This document shows, piece after piece, positions 25,930-34,675 of a stretch of DNA of 64,000 nt. The DNA lies in contig JAOZIA010000024.1 in the NCBI GenBank assembly GCA_026014585.1, forward strand, positions 434,001-498,000, in the 5' to 3' direction. Every line of letters begins with the position of its first letter. The stretch's first letter is position 1. The notes beneath the pieces are model-generated. The model was not told where the DNA came from. It made no database searches and was given only the letters and a program-made list of their open reading frames with translations. A program made the translations under genes and the position numbers. The stretch is from Candidatus Bathyarchaeota archaeon. Its GTDB lineage: Archaea > Thermoproteota > Bathyarchaeia > Bathyarchaeales > Bathycorpusculaceae.

Positions 25930-27234
25930 TTATTGTTTCTTTTTCAGGGTGTTTGCAGCCAAGTTTAGCGAGATTGCCAGCACATCTAAAAATCGCCACA
26001 AAAACCGCTTTTGAGCTAGAAATATTTGCAGGTATGTTATTATAGCATCAATATAAGCTGAAGGTGTACCTGTTGGTAATGATTGGTTATAAAAGGGGGT
26101 TTTCTTACCTAAGAGTTTGAAGATCTCAATGCGTGCGCTTATATAATTTCGTTTACGGATTAAAGCGCCTTTCTTGGATGCAATTACTTCGCTACTTTTT
26201 GTTTTTGTTAGGTCTATTCTGTTGTCTGCCAGTGCATTTGCTATCAAGTTTTCCGCAGATGCCGTTCTGGATATAAGTATGGAGCTACCAACAGACTCTT
26301 TTTGGTAATTGGGCATCCAGTTGTCCCCAAAGGAGATATCGGCTAATTCAGCTGTATGATCAAGACACATAGTGCAGCGGGGTAAATATAAAAAAGACCG
26401 TAACCATTTATTGTAGTATTGAGTGTAAGGTACCGAGATTTTTTGCCCATTTTTTAGTTTAACACACAGGTAACCCAAGTAACCTTGTCCTCGATAGTCT
26501 AAAACAGCTACATCGTCTTTTTTTATACATAATTTTTTTAGTATATACTCGGTCGCCAGAAAATTTCGATTGTAAGAGCACATAAGACCAAAAGTGAAAA
26601 GTATTCGCTCACCTATTTTTTTATTAACAGATATAGCTTTTTTAACGCCCTGTATATGACAAGGCAAACCAACTATAGCAAAACGCCCATCTGTTTTAAG
26701 AACTTCTTTTAACACAACATTTGTTGGCACAGGACAATATTTGGACTTAGATGCTGCCACAATTTCTTCTTTTGTCTTCGCTAAGACAATTTCGGGACGC
26801 AGAGGATTTTGATCACTCATCCTTGTCACTATTGCACCATCGATAATCCGCTTTTCTAGGGCATAAATCAACAATTCAGTGATTAATCCACCAGAAGAAG
26901 AATTGTACCGTATCTCATAATTAGTTGAATTACTAACGTAAAAATCAAGGAAATTGCCCACCAGAAAATCCGCAGGCTCTTTCCCAAACAGTTCCAGATT
27001 TAACTGTTTAAAGTCAACAGATTCGCCAGGGCAACAACGGAGACAGACCCCACAGTTAATACATTTTTGAAAGTTTATCCGCGGAAAAAAATTGCCTCTA
27101 TTTTTATCTTCATACATTTTAATGGCTGATTGTGGACATACACCCTCACAAGTCCCGCATGCTGTACAAAGACCAGCGGTAACTGTCCTACTGATTGTCT
27201 GTCTATTTTTGTCTTGTAGAAGTGCTTGTGTCAT
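25930..27234 (-). CDS. FrhB-like iron-sulfur flavoprotein family member
   Basis: This 434-residue protein carries CTACGTCEGVCPQSAI and CINCGVCLRCCPG 4Fe-4S motifs at the N-terminus. It then has the FrhB N/C domains (SSGGLITELLIYAL, VGLPCHIQGVKKA, CTMCLDHTAELADISFGD). True FrhB reduces F420 with FrhA/FrhG, which are absent here. Glycan-cluster members of this family have unknown reactions. It pairs with the pyruvyl transferase gene ending 18 bases upstream, and the same pair is fused at 20441-22984. Confidence 0.85.
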   Translation of the reverse strand: MTQALLQDKNRQTISRTVTAGLCTACGTCEGVCPQSAIKMYEDKNRGNFFPRINFQKCINCGVCLRCCPGESVDFKQLNLELFGKEPADFLVGNFLDFYVSNSTNYEIRYNSSSGGLITELLIYALEKRIIDGAIVTRMSDQNPLRPEIVLAKTKEEIVAASKSKYCPVPTNVVLKEVLKTDGRFAIVGLPCHIQGVKKAISVNKKIGERILFTFGLMCSYNRNFLATEYILKKLCIKKDDVAVLDYRGQGYLGYLCVKLKNGQKISVPYTQYYNKWLRSFLYLPRCTMCLDHTAELADISFGDNWMPNYQKESVGSSILISRTASAENLIANALADNRIDLTKTKSSEVIASKKGALIRKRNYISARIEIFKLLGKKTPFYNQSLPTGTPSAYIDAIITYLQIFLAQKRFLWRFLDVLAISLNLAANTLKKKQ

Positions 27235-27252
27235 ATTCTCAAGACAGCTGCC

Positions 27253-28479
27253 TTAAAAATTGTCGATAACGTCACAAATACCCCAAACTTGCTTTTTCAG
27301 CTCTTCTGCTTTAATGGATAATTTATTTTGTATTTCAACTCGTGCGGATATCATGGTGTTTATTTTTAAAATCAAATCCTCACAGGTTAGTGTCCTAAAA
27401 TGACTAACAAATTCATCCAGACCCACCATCCGCATTATTCCGGGGGTTTTTTGGCTGTACGCTATTCCAATAGTCGGAACACCCATTGATAACGCAGCAA
27501 TTATCGAATGTGTTCTTGAACCAATAAACAAGTCACACTGACCAATTATTGCTTTTAAGATATCAGCTTCAGACTCGTCAGTGACTGGAATTATGTTTTG
27601 TTTTTTAGTTACTTGCGAGTACACCTTGCGTACTGCATCAAGGTCGTCTCCGCCGATTTTTGCTGAGTGAGAAGGGGGGTCACTTATTTTCTTTAACTGT
27701 ATTTCATGCGGAATAAGAAGGACTGTAGCGTGCAAGTTAGTGACCAAATAATCCGCGGTTTTTGCAAGTATTTCGGTGTATTTCTCTGATTCAGAACTTA
27801 TCAATTGTGAAGCACCGATGCCCACTATGAGACTTTTACTTTTTAATTTGGAAAAATATTCAATAGATTTAGGTGATGCCTCCTGTACAATAAAAGCGAC
27901 ATCTGGAACGTCAAATATGATGTTCTTGTTTATGCCAGCAGCTAAAAGGTACTTTTTAGAAAGCGGTTCTCTAACCATCACGGCTCTGGCCCTGTTTAGG
28001 AGATTTTTAACGAAGAATCTGTCAAAGCTCCGGTTAAATGGACCCAGAGAGGATGGGAAAATAAGCAATGGTTTTCCAGTCGCGTCGATTAGAAGGAGCT
28101 TAACGATAAAATCGAGATAAAACTTTGAAAGAAGCACAGAATTTTGTAGTTGGTTTCTACCAGTAAAGCCATCACCATACACTCCTACAATCAGGTCTGC
28201 CTTGAAGTATTCAGAAAGAAGAACGGGAATAGCCGCAAAGAAAGATTGTTTTTGTTTTGTTATTTTTACATCAAAATTAAGCTTACGGCACTGCTCATGT
28301 TCCTCTTTTGGATGAGCAGAAACTATGCAAAGTTTTGCGTCTGGTGCATATTTCTTAAGTAACATGAAAGCACCGATGCCCATTTCGCGGGTGCCCAAGC
28401 TACGATGAGTAAAACTGGCGCCGTCAACAAATATTCTCTTTGGCTTAGTTGAACTGTTAGTGTCTTCTTTAAAAACCAT
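27253..28479 (-). CDS. Polysaccharide pyruvyl transferase family protein
   Basis: This 408-residue CsaB-type protein has a two-Rossmann GT-B-like plan. N-terminal: LGTREMGIGAFMLLKKY and DLIVGVYGDGFTG. Middle: FPSSLGPFNRSFDRF. C-terminal: LFIGSRTHSIIAALSMGVPTIGIAY, with the conserved R-x-H. The family adds pyruvate ketals from PEP to sugars. It is co-transcribed with the FrhB-like gene and starts one or two bases from the upstream GT4 gene. The acceptor sugar is unknown. Confidence 0.85.
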   Translation of the reverse strand: MVFKEDTNSSTKPKRIFVDGASFTHRSLGTREMGIGAFMLLKKYAPDAKLCIVSAHPKEEHEQCRKLNFDVKITKQKQSFFAAIPVLLSEYFKADLIVGVYGDGFTGRNQLQNSVLLSKFYLDFIVKLLLIDATGKPLLIFPSSLGPFNRSFDRFFVKNLLNRARAVMVREPLSKKYLLAAGINKNIIFDVPDVAFIVQEASPKSIEYFSKLKSKSLIVGIGASQLISSESEKYTEILAKTADYLVTNLHATVLLIPHEIQLKKISDPPSHSAKIGGDDLDAVRKVYSQVTKKQNIIPVTDESEADILKAIIGQCDLFIGSRTHSIIAALSMGVPTIGIAYSQKTPGIMRMVGLDEFVSHFRTLTCEDLILKINTMISARVEIQNKLSIKAEELKKQVWGICDVIDNF

Positions 28480-28481
28480 AT

Positions 28482-29669
28482 CTAAACCAAGTTTTTGTAA
28501 ACTTCAAGATATTGTCCAGTAATTTTCTCGATACAGTATGCATTTCTGGCAAAGGCACGAATATCATTGCTGAACTGAGGTAACAAATGTGAGTTTTTCA
28601 GGGTTATTACTTGATTGGTTAGGTCCACCATTCCGTCACCCAGTATACCATATTTCCCTTCTTGAGTTAGTTCAGAGGAGAAAGGTAATTTTAGCATCAG
28701 GGGGATCTTTCCTAAACACATACCTTCCAAAAGGGTCATCGGGCAAGCTTCATAAAAACTGGGAATTAACACAAATTTGCAGCTTTTTAGGCTCTTTATT
28801 AGTTCCCGTTTTGAAGTGAACCCTTTTAGCTGGACATTTGTTAATCCCAAAGCTTTAATGCTTTGCTGCATTTTGCCAAAAAGAGGACCAGTACCATGAA
28901 CAATTATTTTGAAGTTAGTATTCCTCTTTTGCAGCAAGTAAGCCATCCTAATCACGTTTGAAGCACCTTTTCGCCAGTACAAACGACCAGCGAATAGAAT
29001 TTTTTCCTCTGATTCGTCAATGCCGTCTGTGTTTTCGCAGTAGTCCTTATCAAGCGATTGCAAGTCAACACCGTTATGTATAGATTGGATTTTGTTTTCG
29101 TATTTTTTGCCCATTTCGATCAGGATTTCAGATTTCAAAGCTTTTGATACGGTTATTACAGCGTTAGAGTATTGAAGTTCCTTTTTGTAACTCATGTGCC
29201 AAGCAGGGTAGCCCAAGAAGAATTTTGAGAAGTCATCGATTGTTCCACCACGAAAAATTGATTGTGAACTTGCAATCTTGTCAAAAAGGGCGCTTCCATG
29301 AAAGGTAACAAGCACGGGAGCATTCTTATTTAGATTTTTTACTAAAGGATAAGTACAACCTGACTGCCCGTGGATAACGTCAACGTCTAAGCTTTGGATT
29401 ATTTTTGATATTCTCTTAAAGTTCCAAGCTTGAAAAATTGTATGCCTAGGCGGAATGCTTGGGTACGGAAGTCTAATAACATCCACAGCATTTTCCATTA
29501 CCCGTTGAAAACGCGTAGTTCCAATGGAAGAGATGTCTTCGGGATGACCAGTTATAACATGAACATTGACTCCTCTATGTGAGAGCCCTTTTGCCAACTC
29601 AAAAGCGAAATTGCCAATTCCTCCAAAAATGATAGGAGGGTAATCGTGAGTAATCAAAGCAATATCCAA
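28482..29669 (-). CDS. Glycosyltransferase family 4 protein
   Basis: This is a 395-residue GT-B enzyme. N-terminal: HDYPPIIFGGIGNFAFELAKGL. Middle: DVIHGQSGCTYPL and LVTFHGSALF. C-terminal: ILFAGRLYWRKGASNVI, IIVHGTGP and the donor-site FVLIPSFYEACPMTLLEGMCLGK with both Glu of E-x7-E. All hallmarks of retaining GT4 are present. Start TTG at 29669. The nucleotide sugar cannot be inferred. Confidence 0.9.
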   Translation of the reverse strand: MDIALITHDYPPIIFGGIGNFAFELAKGLSHRGVNVHVITGHPEDISSIGTTRFQRVMENAVDVIRLPYPSIPPRHTIFQAWNFKRISKIIQSLDVDVIHGQSGCTYPLVKNLNKNAPVLVTFHGSALFDKIASSQSIFRGGTIDDFSKFFLGYPAWHMSYKKELQYSNAVITVSKALKSEILIEMGKKYENKIQSIHNGVDLQSLDKDYCENTDGIDESEEKILFAGRLYWRKGASNVIRMAYLLQKRNTNFKIIVHGTGPLFGKMQQSIKALGLTNVQLKGFTSKRELIKSLKSCKFVLIPSFYEACPMTLLEGMCLGKIPLMLKLPFSSELTQEGKYGILGDGMVDLTNQVITLKNSHLLPQFSNDIRAFARNAYCIEKITGQYLEVYKNLV

Positions 29670-29686
29670 AGATTCACGCTTGATTT

Positions 29687-30463
29687 TTAAGTATAGATTA
29701 TGCCTATACCGAATCCTTTCTGATTGGAACTTGCAACAATCTCCTGATGCTTGTAGATAGGTTTTATTTCATTCCAAAACTTGCTAACACCACCTACTAA
29801 TTCCTGAGGACCAGCACAAATATCATGGAACGCTATTAAGCCGCCTTTTCGAACAAGCGGACTGTACGCATAAAAATCGTTCTTTACGCCTTCATAGGTG
29901 TGGTCAGCATCTATGAAAATAAAATCTAATTTTTGCTGGTTCAGCAGTGTTTTGATTAAATCAACAGTTGAACGAGCATGAGAATCCTTTCGAACTAGAT
30001 ACAGTTTCTGTTGATCTATTGCAAATGAACGGTAAAGCATCATTTTCCAGTTGGGATACCATACACCGCCGTATTCGCCTTGCGGCAGGTCAACGCTGAT
30101 TATAGTGGCATTAGGTTTTGCAATACGTGCCAACAGGAACAATGCGCCACCTCGTGCGGTTCCAAGTTCCAAAACATATTGTGGTTTATTTTTTTCCAAA
30201 ATTTTAAGAAGGCTGGCGAATTCTTTTTTGATTTGAAGAGGAGCGATATTTAACAAAATATATCTTGTGAATTTGAAGGCTAAATCAACAAATTCCTCTA
30301 TACTGGTGCACTGATCTGCCTCTTTCTTTAGGTGGTCTGCTGTATGCAAGGAGAGTGATTCGAAAAAACCTTGAAGGGCAGGCATGAAAAGAAAACGTAG
30401 AATAACTTTTCTTAACCATGGCCTGTTGACAAGAATTGTATCGTAATTATCAAGCAGGGCCAT
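29687..30463 (-). CDS. Class I SAM methyltransferase, CmcI/Methyltransf_24 type
   Basis: This 258-residue protein has motif I VLELGTARGGALFLLA, VDLPQGEYGG and the metal-binding-type block FIFIDADHTYEGVKNDF followed by GLIAFHDI. This is the cephalosporin-hydroxylase/Methyltransf_24 family, found in many surface-sugar clusters as an O-methyltransferase. ATG at 30463. It is likely to methylate a sugar of this glycan (inference). Confidence 0.85.
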   Translation of the reverse strand: MALLDNYDTILVNRPWLRKVILRFLFMPALQGFFESLSLHTADHLKKEADQCTSIEEFVDLAFKFTRYILLNIAPLQIKKEFASLLKILEKNKPQYVLELGTARGGALFLLARIAKPNATIISVDLPQGEYGGVWYPNWKMMLYRSFAIDQQKLYLVRKDSHARSTVDLIKTLLNQQKLDFIFIDADHTYEGVKNDFYAYSPLVRKGGLIAFHDICAGPQELVGGVSKFWNEIKPIYKHQEIVASSNQKGFGIGIIYT

Positions 30464-30497
30464 AACTTACCATTGATACTGAAAAGTGTAAGTGTAC

Positions 30498-31235
30498 TTA
30501 ATCATGCTTAACTTTTGCCACAATAATGAAACCGAAAGGGAGAATTTTGAAAAAGACATTTCTTAATGCAAGAAGATGCCCAGAAGCCTTAGAAGTTGGG
30601 ACGCCGTAGTTAACATTTTTTACAATAATGAAGCCACTTTTTGTTAATTCCTTTATTGTTTCATTTCTTGAAGGAACACTGACATAATCATAATAAAACA
30701 AGCCATGTAATCTGGACGGCAAATAGCCAACAAATGGAAGAAATGAATGGTGCTCGATAGGAAAATATCGGTTAGGCAATTGTATGATGAAAAGACCATC
30801 TTTTTTCAATATTGCTTTTACTTCTTCAAAAAATTGTTTCCGATAGTCTTCAGGTATGTGTTCTATCAAACTAAAAGCGCTGCAGAAACGAAAAGATTGC
30901 CCTTTGAAAGGCAACATACAACTGCTACCTACTATGTAGGGTGCTTTATCCTTGGCGCTAAAAAGGTTAGTTATATCAATACCAACTGTGTTGAGGTCAT
31001 ATATTTCAATGATTTTTTCCGTTAAGCTACCTGTCCCGCAGCCAATGTCAAGCAAGCAGGGTTCTAATGAAGCAGTATTACTGGATAGGTTAAGTTCTTG
31101 CTCCACGTTTTCCAGCATATTAGCGAGAAAGAGGTCTCTTCTGGGGGAAAGGGTAGCTGCAAAAGTGGTCCATATTTGATGTTTAACGTATTTGTACATG
31201 CCACGCCAAAACAAGTTCGCTCTCAAATAGACCAT
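30498..31235 (-). CDS. Class I SAM-dependent methyltransferase
   Basis: This 245-residue Methyltransf_11/25 protein has motif I LLDIGCGTGSLTEKI, VGIDIT, FCSAFSLIEHIPEDYR and KKDGLFIIQLPNRYFPIEHH. The C-terminus has a hydrophobic patch that may touch the membrane. One of four methyltransferases in the cluster, implying a heavily methylated glycan. ATG at 31235. Confidence 0.85.
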   Translation of the reverse strand: MVYLRANLFWRGMYKYVKHQIWTTFAATLSPRRDLFLANMLENVEQELNLSSNTASLEPCLLDIGCGTGSLTEKIIEIYDLNTVGIDITNLFSAKDKAPYIVGSSCMLPFKGQSFRFCSAFSLIEHIPEDYRKQFFEEVKAILKKDGLFIIQLPNRYFPIEHHSFLPFVGYLPSRLHGLFYYDYVSVPSRNETIKELTKSGFIIVKNVNYGVPTSKASGHLLALRNVFFKILPFGFIIVAKVKHD

Positions 31236-31256
31236 CTAAAGACTGTATAGGTAAGA

Positions 31257-32462
31257 TTAGTCAGCGTGATGGCCATTGGAGAAATTATGGAATGATTTTG
31301 CGCAGACTTCAACCATACCATCTACTGAGTAGCCAATTTTGTATTTCTCATATACTTGCTGTTTCATCTGATTGAGTTTATCAGTGTCTATTTTTTCAAT
31401 CTTTTTTATTATTTTGGCAAGATTCCCAGAGGTTTTATTAAAATATAGTGCGCCTATTCCGGCTACTTCCCTGTTAAATGAAACATCTAGAGCAATTATT
31501 AAGTTATGACAACTCAAAGCTTCGACGAGCGTCGGGTTAGTTCCTCCTACTTCGTGACCATGTATGTATACAAAACAATTATGTCTCAGCATCCTTTGCA
31601 CTTTAGGCTCGTATATGCCGCCTAAAAAGAAAACCCTATCAGATTTTGACTTCAAAAGTTTTTTAACATATGTGGTTTTTTTTAATGGACCAACGATAAC
31701 CAGTTTTTTGTCTGAATTTGATTTTAGGTATTCCTCAATTATTATGTCAATATTGTTTTCGGGCTCTAGTCGAGCTATTACTAGATAGTATTGATTCTTC
31801 TCAAGATTATATTTCTTTAAGAAGGTTGAATCCAAAGGGGGGATTTCACGGGTGCCGTATGGTATGTAGACTGTGGGAGCCTTGTATGCCTTCTGGTAGT
31901 AAGTACAAAGGACTTTTGAGTCGACAACAATATAATGGGCTATTTTTAGGGTAAGAACCTCAAATGATCGAAGCAAGAATCTTAATGCATAACTGTATTT
32001 TCGTCTCTTCCATTCTAAACCGTCAGGATTCACAACAACAACTTTACCAAAAAGCCTAGGCAAAATTAGAACGGGTACAGAAGTGTATGCTAACATGTAT
32101 ATTATATCTGCATTAAAAGTTGCCCAAAAAACTGAAAGTGCATCATAAACTGCAGGTTCAGAAAGATTTCTCAAAGAAGTGATAACTGGAAAATACATCA
32201 AGTTAACATCTTTGTATGTTCCATGTTTTATTGTAAAATCTTTAGATTCACAGGTTACCGATACTTTGAAGCCTTTCTGAACCAACCCCAGACTTAACTC
32301 TTGAGTTATCGTTTCATATCCACCATATTCAGCTGGAATCCCCCGGGAACCCAAGATCGCAACCCTAATCTTTTTTTGGTGCTCCTTTGCGTTTAGATCA
32401 CTGGAGCTTGAATTAGAAAAAACAGTAGACAGATTTAAAAATTTGAATAGACGCAATTTCAA
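31257..32462 (-). CDS. DUF1972 family glycosyltransferase (rhamnosyltransferase-like)
   Basis: This 401-residue GT-B protein begins its domain with IRVAILGSRGIPAEYGGYE, the defining block of DUF1972 enzymes. Later blocks are VVVNPDGLEWKRRKY, YLVIARLEPENNI and the donor site HEVGGTNPTLVEALSCHN. Characterised relatives add rhamnose or similar sugars. The TTG start overlaps the TGA of the AglJ-like gene (TTGA). About 30 N-terminal residues are extra and low-complexity. Confidence 0.9.
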   Translation of the reverse strand: MKLRLFKFLNLSTVFSNSSSSDLNAKEHQKKIRVAILGSRGIPAEYGGYETITQELSLGLVQKGFKVSVTCESKDFTIKHGTYKDVNLMYFPVITSLRNLSEPAVYDALSVFWATFNADIIYMLAYTSVPVLILPRLFGKVVVVNPDGLEWKRRKYSYALRFLLRSFEVLTLKIAHYIVVDSKVLCTYYQKAYKAPTVYIPYGTREIPPLDSTFLKKYNLEKNQYYLVIARLEPENNIDIIIEEYLKSNSDKKLVIVGPLKKTTYVKKLLKSKSDRVFFLGGIYEPKVQRMLRHNCFVYIHGHEVGGTNPTLVEALSCHNLIIALDVSFNREVAGIGALYFNKTSGNLAKIIKKIEKIDTDKLNQMKQQVYEKYKIGYSVDGMVEVCAKSFHNFSNGHHAD

Positions 32463-33424
32463 TTAAGGAAGCCTTTTTTGGCTAGGCGCTGAGTGATTCT
32501 TTGTTCCATCCGTTTTATCAAAGCAGATGTGGCTGCAACTGCAATAGCTTGCGCTGCAAAAAGTAGTAAAAGGACACCCACTAGTGCCCAGCCGCTATGC
32601 CAGATGCCTACAGTGGATTGACGAAAGATAACCCAGCCAAGTATACCTGTTGCTGGTATAATTGCTGTGCTGGCAAGAGCGGAGAATAGTAAGACGGGAT
32701 TATGTTTCCAAGACAATTTAACTAATGCACTAAGAATCCCAAAGCCATTCCAAGTAGAGAGTTTACCTTTACCTATCCGTTGTCTATATCCAATAGGAAC
32801 TTCTGTTATATTGTATCGTGCAGCGGTTTGAGCAGCGATCTCCACTTCAGTTATGAAGCCTTTGGAGCTAAGTTCAAGCTGCCGTGCTACTTCAGTATTT
32901 AGAAGATACATACCTGAGCATACATCGGAAAGGTTTGCGCTAAACAGCAGATTGAAGGCTTGTGTGATTACTTTATTCCCAAATCTGTGGATATAACTGA
33001 TATTTTTTCTGTCACGTACACCTATTACCTGAGAGTATATGTGGCAGTGTGCAAGCAGTTTCCAGATGTCTTTAGCTGGGTAGGTGAAGTCTCCGTCAAT
33101 AACAAGCATGTAGGGTGTTGCGACGTTGTCTATGGCGGTTTTTACTGCACCTGTTTTGCCTCTGCCATGCTGGTGAATGAATTGTACGCCACTTTTTTCT
33201 TTTATGATGTTTAGGGTGTTGTCGGTTGAGTACCCATCAATGACCAGAATGTTCTGGTAGCCTTCTGACAGTAGTTCATCTATTACTTTGCTGATGGCTA
33301 ATTCTTCGTTTTTAACAGGGATAACTATGGTTACTTGGTCTTTCCTGATGGGCGTGCAGTTAGATGTGAAAACGTTTTGGGTCACAGCAGAATTGTTAGT
33401 TGCAGAGTCTTGGGTTAAAACCAC
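32459..33424 (-). CDS. GT2 polyprenyl-phosphate sugar synthase, AglJ/DPM1-like
   Basis: This 321-residue protein has a GT-A domain with VTIVIPVKNEELAISKVI, the DGYSTDNT turn, the metal-binding Asp in VIDGDFTYP and the acceptor loop GFITEVEIAAQ. Two C-terminal membrane helices follow. This is the plan of archaeal AglJ, which charges dolichol phosphate with the first sugar of the N-glycan. GTG start at 33424. First gene of the 16-kb minus-strand cluster, consistent with a priming role. Confidence 0.85.
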   Translation of the reverse strand: MVLTQDSATNNSAVTQNVFTSNCTPIRKDQVTIVIPVKNEELAISKVIDELLSEGYQNILVIDGYSTDNTLNIIKEKSGVQFIHQHGRGKTGAVKTAIDNVATPYMLVIDGDFTYPAKDIWKLLAHCHIYSQVIGVRDRKNISYIHRFGNKVITQAFNLLFSANLSDVCSGMYLLNTEVARQLELSSKGFITEVEIAAQTAARYNITEVPIGYRQRIGKGKLSTWNGFGILSALVKLSWKHNPVLLFSALASTAIIPATGILGWVIFRQSTVGIWHSGWALVGVLLLLFAAQAIAVAATSALIKRMEQRITQRLAKKGFLN

Positions 33425-33553
33425 TTTTTTCAGGGCGAAAAATTTTTTGAGACAGCATTTTTTGGCATCTTTATTGTTTGTTGCTGGTGGTTTTGTGGGG
33501 TTTCATCACGACAAGGGAAAGGAGAATGAAAGTAAGTTTACCGCTCAACCCTT

Positions 33554-34027
33554 TCACACCGTAACTGCAAGTTTTCTGCTTGCTTGATACATTGGCAGAT
33601 TGTTGACTTCGGTTACTGTGAGGTATCTGACGAAGCCTTCATCATTTGCCCATTTGTGAGATAGTTTGTTTCCCCAGACGTGGGCTATGCTGCTTATTTT
33701 TTGGGCAAGTGGAAACCCGTAGCTTATCATGCCGGATCGTATTTTGCCTATGAAAGCGGGCAAGCCACCGATGGCGCAAAGCAATTTCTCTGATAGTTCA
33801 GTCATAAGTTTTAGAAGCAAAGAGCTTTGGATCCGGTCAACAGTTTGGATCACAGCTTCGATAAATCTTCGTTTCTCTAAACTTAGGACTTTGAACCAAG
33901 AATTGTTGCTTCGGATTGCCTTCTGTTTAAGTTTAATCAAAAATTGTCTACCGCCAGTTTTAACCATGCTGCCTATATTTTGAGTACGCCCTGTTTGATT
34001 TGTCTTACCAAAAATTTCGCGTTTCAT
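33554..34027 (-). CDS. Hypothetical protein
   Basis: This 157-residue basic helical protein is not recognised. It has no membrane segment or cysteine cluster. The ATG at 34027 overlaps the TGA of the zinc-finger gene (ATGA), so the two are translated together. The core FKVLSLEKRRFIEAVIQTVDRI looks structured. Position between a tRNA and the glycan cluster gives no functional hint. Confidence 0.6.
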   Translation of the reverse strand: MKREIFGKTNQTGRTQNIGSMVKTGGRQFLIKLKQKAIRSNNSWFKVLSLEKRRFIEAVIQTVDRIQSSLLLKLMTELSEKLLCAIGGLPAFIGKIRSGMISYGFPLAQKISSIAHVWGNKLSHKWANDEGFVRYLTVTEVNNLPMYQASRKLAVTV

Positions 34028-34365
34028 TGATGAACCTCACTTTTTTTTCTTGCTTTTTTTGGATGCTTTTGAAAACTAGGCGTCACGGAGGTTTTTTTCT
34101 GGTTGAGGATATTTTTTGGGGGTTTTTGTGGTGAGGATGATTCTTGGTTTTCTTGTTGCTGTAGGTAGTCTAGAATGCTTATGCAAACTCGTAAGCAGTC
34201 TTCGCACAAAGTGAAACCGTATTTTAAAAAAAGAAGCGGTTTTGTTTCCTTGCAGATTGGGCACTTACCAGTTTTTATTCCAACAAATGACAGATGTTTG
34301 AATAACGGTTCTGTTTCTTGCTGGGTTTCTTTTGGTTGAGTTCGGGGGCTCATCATACAATTCAC
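34024..34365 (-). CDS. Small zinc-finger protein
   Basis: This 113-residue protein has one clear four-Cys site: GKCPICKET (Cys35, Cys38) and TLCEDCLRVC (Cys54, Cys57). It then has a helix and a long Lys/Pro/Ser-rich disordered tail. The likely start is the ATG at 34365 or the Met five codons later. It is probably regulatory or nucleic-acid binding (inference). It is coupled to the next gene by an ATGA overlap. Confidence 0.6.
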   Translation of the reverse strand: MNCMMSPRTQPKETQQETEPLFKHLSFVGIKTGKCPICKETKPLLFLKYGFTLCEDCLRVCISILDYLQQQENQESSSPQKPPKNILNQKKTSVTPSFQKHPKKARKKSEVHQ

Positions 34366-34485
34366 TTGGCAGACAAACGGTGATTGTATGTCTTACAAGT
34401 GGTATATATCTTTTGCCCGTTTTCTGAAGTGATAAAAAAGGCTTTGAAAAAACAGCAAAACAACTAAAGCATTTAAATCAGCCAT

Positions 34486-34499
34486 AAACCTTTAAATTC
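34486..34499 (+). promoter_or_regulatory. Possible TATA box of tRNA-Ser
   Basis: The sequence AACCTTTAAATT lies about 55 bases before the tRNA, with a similar ATTTAAAT 20 bases earlier. Either would put the start of transcription a few tens of bases before the mature 5' end. The call is based on composition and distance only. Confidence 0.35.
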
Positions 34500-34548
34500 A
34501 GCTTAACTAAAGAGTGTTGAAAACCAAAGCAACATAAAAGACTGCTAT

Positions 34549-34664
34549 GCCGAGGTCTCCTAGCCAGGCAGGGAGCAAGCCTGGAGATGCACTCTTTTCA
34601 GGGTGCACCAATCAGCTTGTGGCCTCTCGGGGCCACGGGGGTTCAAATCCCCCTCTCGGCGCCA
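34549..34664 (+). tRNA. tRNA-Ser(GGA), intron-containing, CCA encoded
   Basis: Acceptor stem GCCGAGG pairs with TCTCGGC. Discriminator G (34661) is followed by encoded CCA. D-stem TCC/GGA; anticodon stem CAAGC/GCTTG; long variable arm TGGCC/GGCCA (class II); T-arm GGGGG-TTCAAAT-CCCCC. The anticodon loop reads C-T-GGA-G then, after a 27-nt intron, A. Anticodon GGA is at 34583-34585, reading UCC/UCU. Class II shape plus discriminator G points to serine, not leucine. Mature tRNA is 34549-34586 joined to 34614-34664. Confidence 0.93.
34587..34613 (+). other. tRNA intron, 27 nt, at position 37/38
   Basis: The intron folds as TGCACTC paired with GGGTGCA around a six-base loop. Flanking three-base bulges (AGA and TCA) and a short helix TGG/CCA with one C-A mismatch give a slightly relaxed bulge-helix-bulge, the substrate of archaeal splicing endonuclease. 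Removing it restores a seven-base anticodon loop. Confidence 0.85.
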
Positions 34665-34675
34665 CCATTAATCCA

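Noticed and set aside
25930-27234. F420-reducing hydrogenase beta subunit
   Set aside because: The fold matches, but no hydrogenase large or small subunit is nearby and the context is a glycan cluster, so a hydrogenase role is not supported.
34549-34664. tRNA-Leu
   Set aside because: The long variable arm allows it, but the discriminator is G and the loop gives anticodon GGA, which is serine.
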